From Jeotgalibacillus campisalis (GTDB taxonomy: Bacteria; Bacillota; Bacilli; Bacillales; Jeotgalibacillaceae), in NCBI RefSeq assembly GCF_000829515.1, contig NZ_JXRR01000004.1, forward strand, positions 1 through 53,502: DNA of 53,502 bases, written 5' to 3'. Positions 1-10,675 of this stretch are shown here, piece by piece. The translations under genes and the position numbers were made by a program. Each line of letters opens with the position of its first letter. Position 1 is the first letter of the stretch. The notes beneath the pieces were generated by a model that made no database searches, was not told the origin of the DNA, and saw nothing but the letters and a program-made list of their open reading frames with translations.

Positions 1-34
1 GGTCTCCCCCTGTGAGAGTAGGACGTCGCTAGGC
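1..34 (+). rRNA. rrf: 5S ribosomal RNA, 3' end (partial)
   Basis: The first 34 bases match the conserved 3' end of Bacillus 5S rRNA, including GTGAGAGTAGGACGTCGC, in the sense orientation. The rest of the gene, and presumably 16S and 23S, lie to the left of the window. A terminator follows directly. csfB downstream of an rRNA operon is the B. subtilis rrnA arrangement. Confidence 0.9.
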
Positions 35-40
35 ACAAAA

Positions 41-75
41 AAAAAGAGTCATTCCCATTGGGAATGACTCTTTTT
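41..75 (+). terminator. rRNA operon terminator
   Basis: A perfect inverted repeat (AAAAAGAGTCATTCCC / GGGAATGACTCTTTTT) with a 3-base loop and T-run sits just after the 5S end. The flanking A and T runs make it potentially bidirectional. Confidence 0.9.
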
Positions 76-251
76 GTTTCTTTATAATTACGTATGAATT
101 AAAATTCGGGCCGTTTATATTAAGAAAGAAAAAGTGATGAAAAGATAGGCACAATCTTTTCTTTAGTGAATACTATAGTTAAGATTAGGTTCAATTAATC
201 GTGTCCATACTTGATGATAAGAACCATCGAGAAGTGGAGGAGTGGAGTGGG

Positions 252-413
252 ATGAGAGTGTGCCAAGCTTGCCGCAGACGGTATAAAAGAGGAATACAAT
301 TACAAAATAAACTAATTTGTTCATGGTGTGAACAATCATTAATTAAAATGGAAACCGATGATCATGCCTATGACCGCTGGGTCTATATTTTAAGAAGGGA
401 TACGCAGGCTTAA
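252..413 (+). CDS. csfB: Anti-sigma-G factor Gin (CsfB)
   Basis: This is a small zinc-finger protein of 53 residues with two CxxC pairs (C4/C7 and C23/C26), the hallmark of Gin, which binds SigG (and SigE) and keeps them off at the wrong time or in the wrong compartment during sporulation. I chose the ATG at 252 because GGAGG at 236-240 precedes it. An in-frame GTG at 201 would add 17 residues but has no visible ribosome binding site. The position directly after an rRNA operon and before yaaO matches B. subtilis, although xpaC and yaaN are missing. No convincing SigF promoter was found. The identification rests on the cysteine pattern and synteny. Confidence 0.8.
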   Translation: MRVCQACRRRYKRGIQLQNKLICSWCEQSLIKMETDDHAYDRWVYILRRDTQA

Positions 414-436
414 TATATAAGGAATACTACTTGGGG

Positions 437-466
437 TAGCCAAACGGTGGATGTTTGGCTATTTTT
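437..466 (+). terminator. Terminator after csfB
   Basis: AGCCAAAC and its complement GTTTGGCT flank a short loop and are followed by ATTTTTAT, an intrinsic terminator isolating csfB from yaaO. Confidence 0.8.
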
Positions 467-499
467 ATATTTGTTCACATTCCTAAAGAAGACTGTAGA

Positions 500-508
500 T
501 GATACAAT
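500..508 (+). promoter_or_regulatory. Candidate extended -10 promoter for yaaO-tmk
   Basis: TGATACAAT is a TGn extended -10 box 26 bases before the yaaO start. No good -35 lies at 16-18 bp, so it is tentative. Confidence 0.4.
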
Positions 509-534
509 CAGTATATAAAGATAGGTGAAGAAAA

Positions 535-1977
535 ATGGATCAAAAGAAAATGCCTTTGATCGAGGCATTGCATGCCTTTAAAAAGAAAAAACCTGTTTCC
601 TTTCATGTGCCCGGTCATAAAAATGGCTTAATCGACCCGGGCTGCATTTTTTCCTCTCCTGGACTATATGACGCAACAGAACTCACATCTCTAGATGACC
701 TGCATGCTCCAGATGGAGTCATTCAGGAATCGATGCAGATGCTCCGCAGTCATTATAACTCCCTTTCTAGCTATTTTTTAGTAAATGGCACAACTGTGGG
801 TAATTTAACTATGCTATTGGCTGCGTGTGAAGCGGGGGATACGGTTTTTGTTGCAAGCAATAGCCACAAATCTATTCTTCATGCCTGCTCTTTAAGCAGA
901 GTAAAGCCGGTGTTTTTAGAGCCTGAAGTAGATTCTTTCACTCTGACGCCTAGGGGAATCTCTCAGGAGGTTTTGAATGAGGCATTGAAGCTTTATCCCG
1001 AAGCAAAGGCGCTCGTGCTCACGTATCCTTCGTATTACGGCCACACGCATGATGCAGAGGGGCTGATCTCACTTGCTAAAAAGCATAATTTGATGGTACT
1101 CGCAGATGAGGCCCATGGAGCACATTTAACAGCAGGAGAACCTTTTCCAGTATCGAGTTTGGTTCTCGGAGCGGATTTGGTTGTTCACTCTGCTCATAAG
1201 ACTCTGCCTGCTTTAACCATGGGCTCATTTTTACATATTGGTTCAGACCGGATCGACAGGCTGAAGGTGGAGAGGATTCTTGGCATGCTTCAGTCGAGCA
1301 GTCCTTCTTATATCATAATGGCATCTTTAGACGGAGCGCGATCCTATTTAGCAAGCTATGGAGAAAGGGATCTTGCTCATTTTCTAAATCAGCGAATGAG
1401 TTTTATTGAAGGTCTTCGTGAACTTTCTTTTGTTACAGTCATTGAGCCGGAAGATCCATTAAAATTAGTTATAAGAGTCAACGGCTTAACTGGCTATCAA
1501 CTTCAGCAGGAGCTTGAAGAACATGGGGTTTTTCCTGAGTTAGCAGATCCTCTTCAGATTCTGCTGATTCTGCCGCTTTTAAAAGAAAATTTGTCATATG
1601 CTGAAGAGTTTGACCGTACCATAAAAGTGCTGAAAGGATTAGCTAACGAACCGGGCAGCAAACTGCTGTCTTCCCCCTTGCTGCCTATTGCTATAAGCAA
1701 GGTAAAGGAGCTCGCGCTGCCAATAACTGAAGCCGAACAGGCTCCATTTAAATGGATTCCACTCGACTCATCGCCAGGGGAAATTGCTGCTTCTTCCATT
1801 ATTCCTTATCCTCCGGGAATTCCATTTGTTATTGCAGGTGAAAAGTTGACGAAAGAAAAAATAGACCAGCTGATCGAATGGAGCCGGGTAAATATCCGTT
1901 TTCAAGGCGAGCAGCGCGTTAAAGAAAAAGAAATAAAGGTTGTGAAGGATTGTGAGTACCGGCATGAATCAGAATAA
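535..1977 (+). CDS. yaaO: Orn/Lys/Arg decarboxylase-family PLP enzyme (YaaO)
   Basis: The 480-residue protein has the fold-type I PLP domain of the Orn/Lys/Arg decarboxylase family. It has the N-terminal FHVPGHKNG motif (23-31), the cofactor-carboxylate region DEAHGAHL (191-198), and the Schiff-base lysine K222 in [12 protein letters not shown]. The C-terminal part from about 370 is the small family domain. The enzyme would be cytosolic and decarboxylate a basic amino acid, but the substrate cannot be read from sequence. AGGTGAAGAAAA precedes the ATG. It overlaps tmk at its 3' end, so the two are probably co-transcribed, as in B. subtilis. Confidence 0.85.
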   Translation: MDQKKMPLIEALHAFKKKKPVSFHVPGHKNGLIDPGCIFSSPGLYDATELTSLDDLHAPDGVIQESMQMLRSHYNSLSSYFLVNGTTVGNLTMLLAACEAGDTVFVASNSHKSILHACSLSRVKPVFLEPEVDSFTLTPRGISQEVLNEALKLYPEAKALVLTYPSYYGHTHDAEGLISLAKKHNLMVLADEAHGAHLTAGEPFPVSSLVLGADLVVHSAHKTLPALTMGSFLHIGSDRIDRLKVERILGMLQSSSPSYIIMASLDGARSYLASYGERDLAHFLNQRMSFIEGLRELSFVTVIEPEDPLKLVIRVNGLTGYQLQQELEEHGVFPELADPLQILLILPLLKENLSYAEEFDRTIKVLKGLANEPGSKLLSSPLLPIAISKVKELALPITEAEQAPFKWIPLDSSPGEIAASSIIPYPPGIPFVIAGEKLTKEKIDQLIEWSRVNIRFQGEQRVKEKEIKVVKDCEYRHESE

Positions 1978-2605
1978 AGGATTATTTATTTCAGTAGAAG
2001 GACCTGAAGGAGCAGGGAAGACAACGGTGATTAAAGAGCTTGAACTGAGGCTCATCGATCAAGGTCATTCCGTTCTTCTTACAAGAGAGCCCGGGGGCAT
2101 TGAGATCTCAGAGAAAATAAGAGGTATCATTTTAGACCCTGAGCACACAAAAATGGATAGCAGGACAGAAGCACTGTTATACGCAGCAGCGAGACGTCAG
2201 CATTTAGTGGAAAAGGTATTTCCTGCTTTGGAAAAGGGAACGATTGTATTATGTGACCGATTTATCGACAGCTCACTTGCGTATCAGGGGCATGCGAGAG
2301 GCCTCGGCATAGATGAAGTATGGGGTATTAATCAATTTGCAATAGACAATCGGCTGCCTGACTGTACGTTGTTTTTTGATATTGATCCTGAAGCAGGAAT
2401 GGAGAGGATCGCTCAAAACAACCAACGTGAAATTAATCGGCTTGATTTAGAAGCGCTTTCGTTTCATCAGAAGGTGTACGAGGGATACCAGCTGCTTATT
2501 GAGCGCTTTCCTGACCGAATACAGGTGATTGATGCCAAACAGCCAGTAGATAACGTATGCCGTGATGCACTGCATGCTCTCACCTCTCTCTTGGATGAGG
2601 CATAG
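1964..2605 (+). CDS. tmk: Thymidylate kinase
   Basis: Phosphorylates dTMP to dTDP with ATP, an essential step of dTTP supply. The P-loop GPEGAGKTT lies near the N-terminus, followed by TREPGG (dTMP site) and the [12 protein letters not shown] segment. The length of 213 residues fits the family (about 210). The ATG at 1964 was preferred because it gives the usual short N-terminus before GLFI and has GAAGGA upstream at a rather long spacing. A GTG at 1952 would add four residues. The start lies inside the end of yaaO. Confidence 0.93.
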   Translation: MNQNKGLFISVEGPEGAGKTTVIKELELRLIDQGHSVLLTREPGGIEISEKIRGIILDPEHTKMDSRTEALLYAAARRQHLVEKVFPALEKGTIVLCDRFIDSSLAYQGHARGLGIDEVWGINQFAIDNRLPDCTLFFDIDPEAGMERIAQNNQREINRLDLEALSFHQKVYEGYQLLIERFPDRIQVIDAKQPVDNVCRDALHALTSLLDEA

Positions 2606-2689
2606 GCTAATCAAGTAAAAGAATGGTTTAGTAAAGTTTACTCATTCTTGTTATAATAGAAAGAAATCTAAATCATTACAATAAAATAG

Positions 2690-3034
<345 letters not shown>

Positions 3035-3074
3035 ATGTAAAAACTTATGATAGAAATATGGATGAGGGATTAGA

Positions 3075-4079
3075 ATGGCCGCAAACTGGAACGAACTACA
3101 GCAGTGGCAGCCGCTCGCTGCTCAAATGCTGGTAAACAGTCTGTCAAAAAGCAGAGTGGCACATGCTTATTTGTTTGAAGGTGCGCGAGGCACAGGTAAA
3201 AAAGACATGGCTGTTTTTCTAGCCCAGGGATTATTTTGCTTGAGGCCTGATGAGGGTGTTCCGTGCATGGGGTGTGATCATTGTCAGCGAATTAAAAGCG
3301 GCAACCATCCTGACGTCCATCTTCTGGAACCGGATGGATTATCAATCAAAAAGGATCAGATTAAAGCGCTTCAGGAAGAGTTCAGCAAGTCCGGTGTAGA
3401 ATCTCGGCGAAAAGTATATATCCTTACGTTTGCAGACAAAATGACTTCACAGGCTGCGAACTCGCTGCTGAAATTTTTAGAAGAACCGCATCCCTCCACG
3501 ACCGCGATTTTAATTACGGAGCAAATGCATCAGATGCTGCCGACAATTCTTTCAAGATGTCAGCATGTGCCGTTTCAGTCTTTGGCCCCTGTTTTATTTA
3601 AAGAACGCTTGATCGAGCAGGGGGTCCATCCTACAATGGCTGCTCTTTTGGGGAAATTAACGAACCAGGAAGAAGAAGCAATTCGCTTAAGTACTGATGA
3701 GTGGTTTGTACAAGGGCGAAAAATCATGTTAAAATTATATGAAGTGCTGAAGATTCATCCATTTGAAGCAATGACGCGCCTTCAAAGTGAATTTTTGCCG
3801 CATTTTAAAGAAAAAGATCAAATCGAATTGTCTTTAGATTTGTTTCTTCATATATATAAAGATCTCCTTTACATCCAAACGGACAAGCTTGACCACCTTT
3901 CTTATCCGGATCAGCTTGAAGTGTTTCAAAAAGATGCACTTCAAACGTCGACGAAGCAATTGTCGGTTCAATTGACCACCATTTTGGAAGCCAAGAGAAA
4001 GTTACACCAAAATATGAACACACAGCTGCTTATGGAGCAGCTGATGCTTAAATTGCAGGGGGGATCTGCACTTGTATGA
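3075..4079 (+). CDS. holB: DNA polymerase III delta' subunit
   Basis: A clamp-loader subunit that helps place the beta sliding clamp on primed DNA. The 334-residue protein has an AAA+ domain with the degenerate P-loop GARGTGKKD (36-44) and the zinc-binding cysteines C55, C64, C67 and C70. It then has TSQAANSLLKFLEEPH and ILSRCQ, typical of the clamp-loader sensor and SRC region. The C-terminal collar domain is helical. The stop overlaps the start of ricT by 8 bases, implying translational coupling. GGATGAGGGATTAG provides a ribosome binding site. Confidence 0.93.
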   Translation: MAANWNELQQWQPLAAQMLVNSLSKSRVAHAYLFEGARGTGKKDMAVFLAQGLFCLRPDEGVPCMGCDHCQRIKSGNHPDVHLLEPDGLSIKKDQIKALQEEFSKSGVESRRKVYILTFADKMTSQAANSLLKFLEEPHPSTTAILITEQMHQMLPTILSRCQHVPFQSLAPVLFKERLIEQGVHPTMAALLGKLTNQEEEAIRLSTDEWFVQGRKIMLKLYEVLKIHPFEAMTRLQSEFLPHFKEKDQIELSLDLFLHIYKDLLYIQTDKLDHLSYPDQLEVFQKDALQTSTKQLSVQLTTILEAKRKLHQNMNTQLLMEQLMLKLQGGSALV

Positions 4080-4899
4080 TGTAGTAGGAGTCCGTTTTAA
4101 GAAAGCGGGCAAAATATATTATTTCGACCCGAACGAGCTTCAGATAGGCAAAGACGATTACGTTATTGTTGAAACTGTTCGCGGAGTCGAATATGGTAAA
4201 GTAGTTGTAGATGTCAAAAAGGTTGATGAAAACGATGTCGTTCTTCCGTTAAAGAAGGTTGTACGTGTAGCGGATCAAAAAGACCGGCTTTCCGTGCAGG
4301 AAAATAAAGATGAAGCACTCCATGCTTACGAGGTTTGTTCTAGTAAAATTAGTGAGCATGATTTAGATATGAAGCTTGTCGATGTCGAATATACATTTGA
4401 TCGCAATAAAGTGATCTTTTATTTTACGGCAGACGGCCGAGTGGACTTTAGAAACCTGGTAAAAGATTTAGCGTCTGTTTTCAGAACACGTATTGAGTTA
4501 AGACAAATTGGCGTTCGCGACGAAGCCAAAATGCTTGGCGGGATTGGTCCATGTGGAAGAATGCTTTGCTGTTCCACATTTTTAGGAGACTTTGAGCCGG
4601 TGTCGATTAAAATGGCAAAGGATCAAAATCTGTCTCTAAACCCCGCGAAAATTTCTGGTCTTTGCGGCCGCTTAATGTGCTGCTTAAAATACGAGAATGA
4701 TGAGTATGAAGCAGCAAAAGAAGAAATGCCTGACCTCGGTCAATTTGTAGATACACCTGAAGGCAAAGGAAAAGTGATTGGGTTAAATATGCTCGAACGC
4801 GTTCTACAGATTCAAATGAAAGGCCAGGACCGTACGCTTGAATACACGCTTGAAGAAATTATGAATAAAGAGATCGCTACAATTCAAGCCACAGAGTAA
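4072..4899 (+). CDS. ricT: RicT (YaaT), PSP1-domain Fe-S protein of the RNase Y specificity complex
   Basis: The 275-residue protein is nearly superimposable on B. subtilis YaaT/RicT. It contains two cysteine clusters, C161/C166/C167 in GPCGRMLCC and C198/C203/C204 in GLCGRLMCC. These fit the known role of RicT in a complex with RicA and RicF that carries [4Fe-4S] clusters and directs RNase Y processing, with effects on sporulation, competence and biofilms. Translation starts at TTG 4072 inside the holB stop region, preceded by AGGGGGGA. TTG is supported by the exact N-terminus [13 protein letters not shown]. Confidence 0.93.
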   Translation: MYDVVGVRFKKAGKIYYFDPNELQIGKDDYVIVETVRGVEYGKVVVDVKKVDENDVVLPLKKVVRVADQKDRLSVQENKDEALHAYEVCSSKISEHDLDMKLVDVEYTFDRNKVIFYFTADGRVDFRNLVKDLASVFRTRIELRQIGVRDEAKMLGGIGPCGRMLCCSTFLGDFEPVSIKMAKDQNLSLNPAKISGLCGRLMCCLKYENDEYEAAKEEMPDLGQFVDTPEGKGKVIGLNMLERVLQIQMKGQDRTLEYTLEEIMNKEIATIQATE

Positions 4900-4912
4900 T
4901 GAGGTGGAGTTC

Positions 4913-5278
4913 GTGGATAAGAAGGAGTTCTTTGATTCCGTCAGCAATATGGAGCAGCAAATTGGTCACTTGTACCAGCAGCTGGGTGAATTAAAACAGC
5001 ACTTAGCTGAAATGATGGAAGAGAACCATTCGCTTCAAATTGAGAATGATCATTTGCGCAGAAGGCTCGAGCAGCTTGAGACAGCACGTAAAAAAGCAGG
5101 CAGAGTCAATGGAAGCGGTAAAGAGATCGGCGAAGCACAGGTATCAGATATAGGGGAAGGCTACGATAATCTTGCCCGGCTTTATCAAGAAGGGTTCCAT
5201 ATTTGCAATATCCATTTCGGGAGCCCGCGTAAAGATGAAGATTGTTTATTTTGTCTATCATTTTTAAATAAAAAATAA
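4913..5278 (+). CDS. yabA: Replication initiation control protein YabA
   Basis: Negative regulator of DnaA-dependent initiation that bridges DnaA and the DnaN clamp. Of 121 residues, about 1-60 form a leucine-rich coiled coil used for tetramerisation, followed by a variable linker. The conserved C-terminal zinc domain is [18 protein letters not shown] with C98, C111 and C114 as ligands plus a nearby histidine. I chose the GTG at 4913 (MDKKEFF), which has GAGGTGGAG upstream and matches the family N-terminus. A GTG at 4904 would add three residues. Confidence 0.92.
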   Translation: MDKKEFFDSVSNMEQQIGHLYQQLGELKQHLAEMMEENHSLQIENDHLRRRLEQLETARKKAGRVNGSGKEIGEAQVSDIGEGYDNLARLYQEGFHICNIHFGSPRKDEDCLFCLSFLNKK

Positions 5279-5402
5279 TATGTACAAAATGGGGGCTTAC
5301 GTTTGTGACCATGTTTAGATCTTTGGGCTGAAAGATGGGCCAAAGGTTTAAACAGGTTCAAACGCAACGCTCTTTTTTTTGGTACAGAGGAGGTGTGTAA
5401 AC

Positions 5403-6146
5403 ATGAATTTAACGGGAGATGAACGATTAGACTATTTACTGGCTGAAGACCTGACGATCATTCAAAGTCCGTCTGTTTTTGCTTTTTCTTTAGACGCGGT
5501 TTTACTCGCTCGTTTTGTCCAAGTGCCAATCCAGAAAGGAAGTCTGGTGGATCTTTGTTCAGGAAATGGGGTTATTCCTCTATTGTTAAGTACTCGGACA
5601 AAAGGGACGATTACAGGTGTTGAAATCCAGGAAAGGCTTTATGACATGGCGGTCAGAAGCATCGAACATAATGGACTTGACCACCAGCTTACTATGGTGC
5701 ATGAAGATCTAAAAGTCGTGGTGCCTGCTCTCGGATGGGCAAAACATGATGTCGTTACATGTAATCCGCCATACTTTTTAACTCCATCAATAGAAGAAAA
5801 AAACAGAAATGAACATTTCGCAATCGCCAGACATGAAATCATGTGTACCCTTGAAGATACGGTGAAAGTCAGCAGTGATCTGTTAAAACAAGGTGGAAAG
5901 GCAGCATTTGTTCATCGCCCCGGAAGATTGCTTGATTTAGTTACGCTAATGAGAAAGTACCGGCTGGAACCGAAACGCATTCAATTTGTTTACCCGAAAA
6001 TGGGAAAAGAAGCGAATACGATTTTAATAGAAGCAACAAAAGATGGAAAAGCAGATACAAAAATATTGCCGCCCCTTTATGTTTACAAGGAAAACGGGGA
6101 GTATACAGAGGAATTAAAGGAGATTTTGTATGGAAGCCCAGCCTAA
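5403..6146 (+). CDS. yabB: tRNA1(Val) (adenine37-N6)-methyltransferase family protein (YabB)
   Basis: An SAM-dependent Rossmann methyltransferase of 247 residues. [14 protein letters not shown] is the SAM-binding motif I and NPPY at 121-124 is the N6-adenine methyltransferase motif IV. The start ATG 5403 follows an excellent GAGGAGGTG. The gene is followed by yazA with a 17-base overlap and by rsmI, forming a three-gene RNA-modification unit as in B. subtilis. The exact tRNA substrate is inferred from family naming only. Confidence 0.88.
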   Translation: MNLTGDERLDYLLAEDLTIIQSPSVFAFSLDAVLLARFVQVPIQKGSLVDLCSGNGVIPLLLSTRTKGTITGVEIQERLYDMAVRSIEHNGLDHQLTMVHEDLKVVVPALGWAKHDVVTCNPPYFLTPSIEEKNRNEHFAIARHEIMCTLEDTVKVSSDLLKQGGKAAFVHRPGRLLDLVTLMRKYRLEPKRIQFVYPKMGKEANTILIEATKDGKADTKILPPLYVYKENGEYTEELKEILYGSPA

Positions 6147-6420
6147 TCATTTTTTTTATGTGCTTCACTGCGCGGATAGCTCTTATTATGGGGGATATTC
6201 GATCGATTTAAAACGCAGACTTCAGCAGCACAATGAAGGAACAGCTTCAAAATACACCCGTACTCGAACACCTGTCACAATCTACTATTGGGAAAAGTTT
6301 GAAACCAAGCGTGAAGCGATGCAAGCGGAATATGCCTTTAAGCAGTTGACCCGAAAGCAAAAAGATCATTTTTTATGGGAAAGGAGGGTTCAATGTGATT
6401 TCGACACAACAAAGCTTTAA
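6130..6420 (+). CDS. yazA: GIY-YIG nuclease-domain protein (YazA)
   Basis: The 96-residue single-domain protein has [16 protein letters not shown], the GIY-YIG-like N-terminal motif. This is followed by [11 protein letters not shown] and [19 protein letters not shown], as in the UPF0213/YazA group. Catalytic-type Tyr, Arg and Glu residues are retained, but cellular function is unknown. Start and stop overlap the neighbours yabB and rsmI, so translation is likely coupled. Confidence 0.88.
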   Translation: MEAQPNHFFYVLHCADSSYYGGYSIDLKRRLQQHNEGTASKYTRTRTPVTIYYWEKFETKREAMQAEYAFKQLTRKQKDHFLWERRVQCDFDTTKL

Positions 6421-7288
6421 AGAAATGAACGAGGGCAGACTTTATTTAGTGCCCACACCGATTGGCAATTTAGAGGATATGACATTCAGAGCGATTCGCT
6501 TATTAAAAGAAGCAGATATTATTGCAGCGGAAGATACACGGAATACAAAAAAGCTTTGTAACTATTTTGAAATAGCAACTCATGTGGTCAGTTATCATGA
6601 ACATAATAAAGGAATCAGCGGTGAGAAGCTAATTGAGCGATTGCGTAATGGAGAGCAGGTAGCCCTCGTGAGCGATGCGGGTATGCCATGCATTTCTGAT
6701 CCAGGCTTTGAATTGGTGCAAGAAGCGCTAAAACATGGGATTAATGTTGTGCCGCTGCCGGGTGCCAATGCCGCTATTACCTCTTTAATCGCCTCGGGAC
6801 TAGTACCTCAGCCATTTTATTATTATGGATTTTTAAGTAGAGGTAAGAAAGAAAAACGGGAGCAGCTGGAGTTTTTGGCGACCATTCCTGCTACTTTTGT
6901 TTTGTATGAATCGCCTCACCGTTTAAAAGAGACGCTTAAAGAAATGCAAAATATTCTAGGACCGCACCGCCGTATTGTTATCTCAAGAGAATTAACGAAA
7001 AAGTTCGAGGAGTTTGCAAGAGGAACAATTGAAGAAGGATTGGCTTGGTCTGAAAATAATGAGCTGCGTGGCGAATTTTGTTTGGTGGTCGAAGCAGCCC
7101 CATTAAAAGAGTGGCAAACAGATAACTCAATCTGGTGGGAGAATTTAACGATCGAACAGCATGTGACTCATTATATGGAGGAACAGGGCCTTTCTTCAAA
7201 AGCGGCTATAAAGGAAACGGCAAAAGACCGGGAAAAATCAAAAAGAGACATTTACCAGTCTTATCATGTCGAAGAGGCTCAGGAATAA
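6395..7288 (+). CDS. rsmI: 16S rRNA (cytidine1402-2'-O)-methyltransferase RsmI
   Basis: A tetrapyrrole-methylase-fold enzyme of 297 residues. LVPTPIGNLEDMT opens the domain, AAEDTRNTKKL and VSDAGMPCISDPG follow, and PLPGANAAITSL is the conserved SAM-site loop. It methylates the 2'-O of C1402 in 16S rRNA in the ribosomal decoding region. The GTG start at 6395 follows AAAGGAGGG within yazA. A bidirectional terminator separates it from the convergent abrB. Confidence 0.93.
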   Translation: MISTQQSFKEMNEGRLYLVPTPIGNLEDMTFRAIRLLKEADIIAAEDTRNTKKLCNYFEIATHVVSYHEHNKGISGEKLIERLRNGEQVALVSDAGMPCISDPGFELVQEALKHGINVVPLPGANAAITSLIASGLVPQPFYYYGFLSRGKKEKREQLEFLATIPATFVLYESPHRLKETLKEMQNILGPHRRIVISRELTKKFEEFARGTIEEGLAWSENNELRGEFCLVVEAAPLKEWQTDNSIWWENLTIEQHVTHYMEEQGLSSKAAIKETAKDREKSKRDIYQSYHVEEAQE

Positions 7289-7347
7289 AGGGCATAGACA
7301 GACAGATCGTACTTGTTTTTAGCAAAGTGAAACGAATGCACAAAAAA

Positions 7348-7379
7348 AAGCCTGTTCAAGAAAATGCTTGAACAGGCTT
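7348..7379. terminator. Bidirectional terminator between rsmI and abrB
   Basis: AAGCCTGTTCAAG and CTTGAACAGGCTT form a perfect stem. An A-run on the left serves as a T-run for the minus strand, so the hairpin can end abrB. For rsmI the T-run is weak. Confidence 0.85.
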
Positions 7380-7395
7380 AACCTATTGTAATGAA

Positions 7396-7677
7396 TTATG
7401 CGTCTTGAAGGTTATTTTGAATTTCTTTAATAAGCAATTCAGCGCCTTCACGGCTAAGTACGAGTTTTCCGCCAGCTAGTTTTAGATTGTCATCTGATAC
7501 TTCACCAGTAATTTGACAAGTCATGCTTGGCTTGTACTTTTTAAGGATGATTTTCTCATCATCTACATAAATTTCTAGAGCATCTTTCTCTGCAATTCCT
7601 AGTGTGCGTCGAAGCTCGATTGGAATAACCACACGGCCTAATTCATCTACTTTACGAACAATTCCTGTTGATTTCAT
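7396..7677 (-). CDS. abrB: Transition-state regulator AbrB
   Basis: The 93-residue DNA-binding protein opens with MKSTGIVRKVDELGRVVIP, the swapped-hairpin SpoVT-AbrB domain, and keeps the conserved cysteine at C54. The C-terminal 40 residues are the multimerisation domain. It represses post-exponential genes such as spoVG and biofilm or antibiotic genes until Spo0A~P shuts it down. It is convergent with rsmI and divergent from metS. Its own promoter and Spo0A operator are visible upstream (separate entries). Confidence 0.95.
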   Translation of the reverse strand: MKSTGIVRKVDELGRVVIPIELRRTLGIAEKDALEIYVDDEKIILKKYKPSMTCQITGEVSDDNLKLAGGKLVLSREGAELLIKEIQNNLQDA

Positions 7678-7717
7678 TAAAATTCCCCTCTCAAAATAAT
7701 TTGAATTTACATACCCT

Positions 7718-7737
7718 CTTCGTCAAGTTTCGACAAA
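7718..7737 (-). promoter_or_regulatory. Tandem Spo0A boxes in the abrB leader
   Basis: Read on the minus strand, TTTGTCGAA is followed after two bases by TTGACGAAG. Both contain the Spo0A core TGNCGAA. They lie just downstream of the abrB -10, the place where Spo0A~P represses abrB in B. subtilis. Confidence 0.85.
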
Positions 7738-7754
7738 TTTCTCTCTGTGCTAAC

Positions 7755-7783
7755 ATCATACCAACGTTTCCCATATACGTCAA
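7755..7783 (-). promoter_or_regulatory. abrB sigma-A promoter
   Basis: On the minus strand TTGACG lies 17 bp from TATGAT, and the -10 is preceded by TGG (extended -10). It sits about 75 bases upstream of the abrB start with the Spo0A boxes between. Confidence 0.8.
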
Positions 7784-7943
7784 TAAATAAATGTTAGATT
7801 CTTAGATTAATTGTGTTCTATAGAAAACCCTTAAATCACAAGGACCGAAATAGTTTAACAGTTATTTACTTCTACAGTATTCACTATATCATGAAATATA
7901 TGTAAATGTAAATAAAATAGTCTTAATTCAAACTAATAGAGTG

Positions 7944-7952
7944 TTCGACAAA
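7944..7952 (-). promoter_or_regulatory. Additional Spo0A box, abrB/metS intergenic region
   Basis: TTTGTCGAA on the minus strand is an exact 0A-box match, located between the two divergent promoters. It lies about 160 bp upstream of the abrB -35 and about 25 bp upstream of the candidate metS -35. Confidence 0.55.
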
Positions 7953-7974
7953 AAATTCAGTTAAAGAGATTAGT

Positions 7975-8002
7975 TCGACATATATGGAAGAAAACGTATA
8001 AT
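7975..8002 (+). promoter_or_regulatory. Candidate sigma-A promoter for metS
   Basis: TCGACA and TATAAT are separated by 16 bp. The -35 is embedded in TTCGACA at 7974-7980, itself the reverse complement of the Spo0A core TGTCGAA. The long leader to metS (about 250 bases) has a CGTCAG/CTGACG hairpin at 8207-8228 but no T-box consensus. Confidence 0.5.
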
Positions 8003-8248
8003 ATTTATGCCTTATTCTTGTCAGAAACTGATCACAGTTGACTGTCTGGTAAGAAACAACTCTGCTATAGGTACATACATACAATTAAAATGATGCTGGA
8101 ATTGCAGGAGAAGGCCTTGGAGAGAAAGGGTCCTCTGCTTTTACTTCTGTTTCCACAGGTTGCATTCAACGTGGTTTTCGGGTATATTTTTTAGCATATG
8201 AATGCGCGTCAGTATTGGTTTTCTGACGGTAAATGTGAAGGAACGTGA

Positions 8249-10240
<1,992 letters not shown>

Positions 10241-10254
10241 ATAGGTATTGGAAT

Positions 10255-10290
10255 AAGGAGCGGCTCTTCTCATAAAGAGCCACTCCTTTT
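10255..10290 (+). terminator. Terminator after metG
   Basis: AAGGAGCGGCTCTT pairs with AAGAGCCACTCCTT with a single mismatch and is followed by TTCC and T-rich DNA. Confidence 0.75.
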
Positions 10291-10615
10291 CCATTTTCTA
10301 ACACTATTTCATTTGTTTCAAAAGAGTAACAAAAAGATTACAAGTTCATTCATCGTGTATTTTAGACTACTAAATGGTCTTTTTAGACGTTATATAGGCA
10401 CTTTGTAACATAAATGAGTATTTATGTGTTATTTATATATCGGGATAGTATTTTGTAACAACATAAGCCAGTGTAATAGTGTATAAGTAACGTGAATAAT
10501 TATATTTAACTTAATTCATACTGATTCATAGAACCTATTTACTCAAAAGTTATTTTACATCATTAGACAATCAAATTAAAAATGTGACGAACTTGTTATG
10601 AGTTTGTTACATAAC
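10291..10615. other. AT-rich non-coding gap before tatD
   Basis: No ORF is supported here. The stretch is strongly AT-rich and holds two direct copies of TTTGTAACA (10402-10410 and 10452-10460) and a related TTTGTTACAT near 10604. No clear promoter pair was found. Confidence 0.5.
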
Positions 10616-10631
10616 TGTGATGCATGTCACA
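10616..10631. promoter_or_regulatory. CRP/FNR-type palindrome upstream of tatD
   Basis: TGTGA-N6-TCACA, extended by one more pair to CTGTGA-N6-TCACAG, ends about 45 bases before the tatD start. This is the half-site geometry used by Crp/Fnr-family regulators, including Bacillus Fnr. Function is inferred only. Confidence 0.45.
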
Positions 10632-10675
10632 GGAATTTTTAATAAACTAAATTTGCTGCTAAAGGAGAGAGTGAA

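Noticed and set aside
201-251. Upstream GTG start for csfB
   Set aside because: No ribosome binding site before 201; the bases 234-250 look like the ribosome binding region of the ATG at 252.
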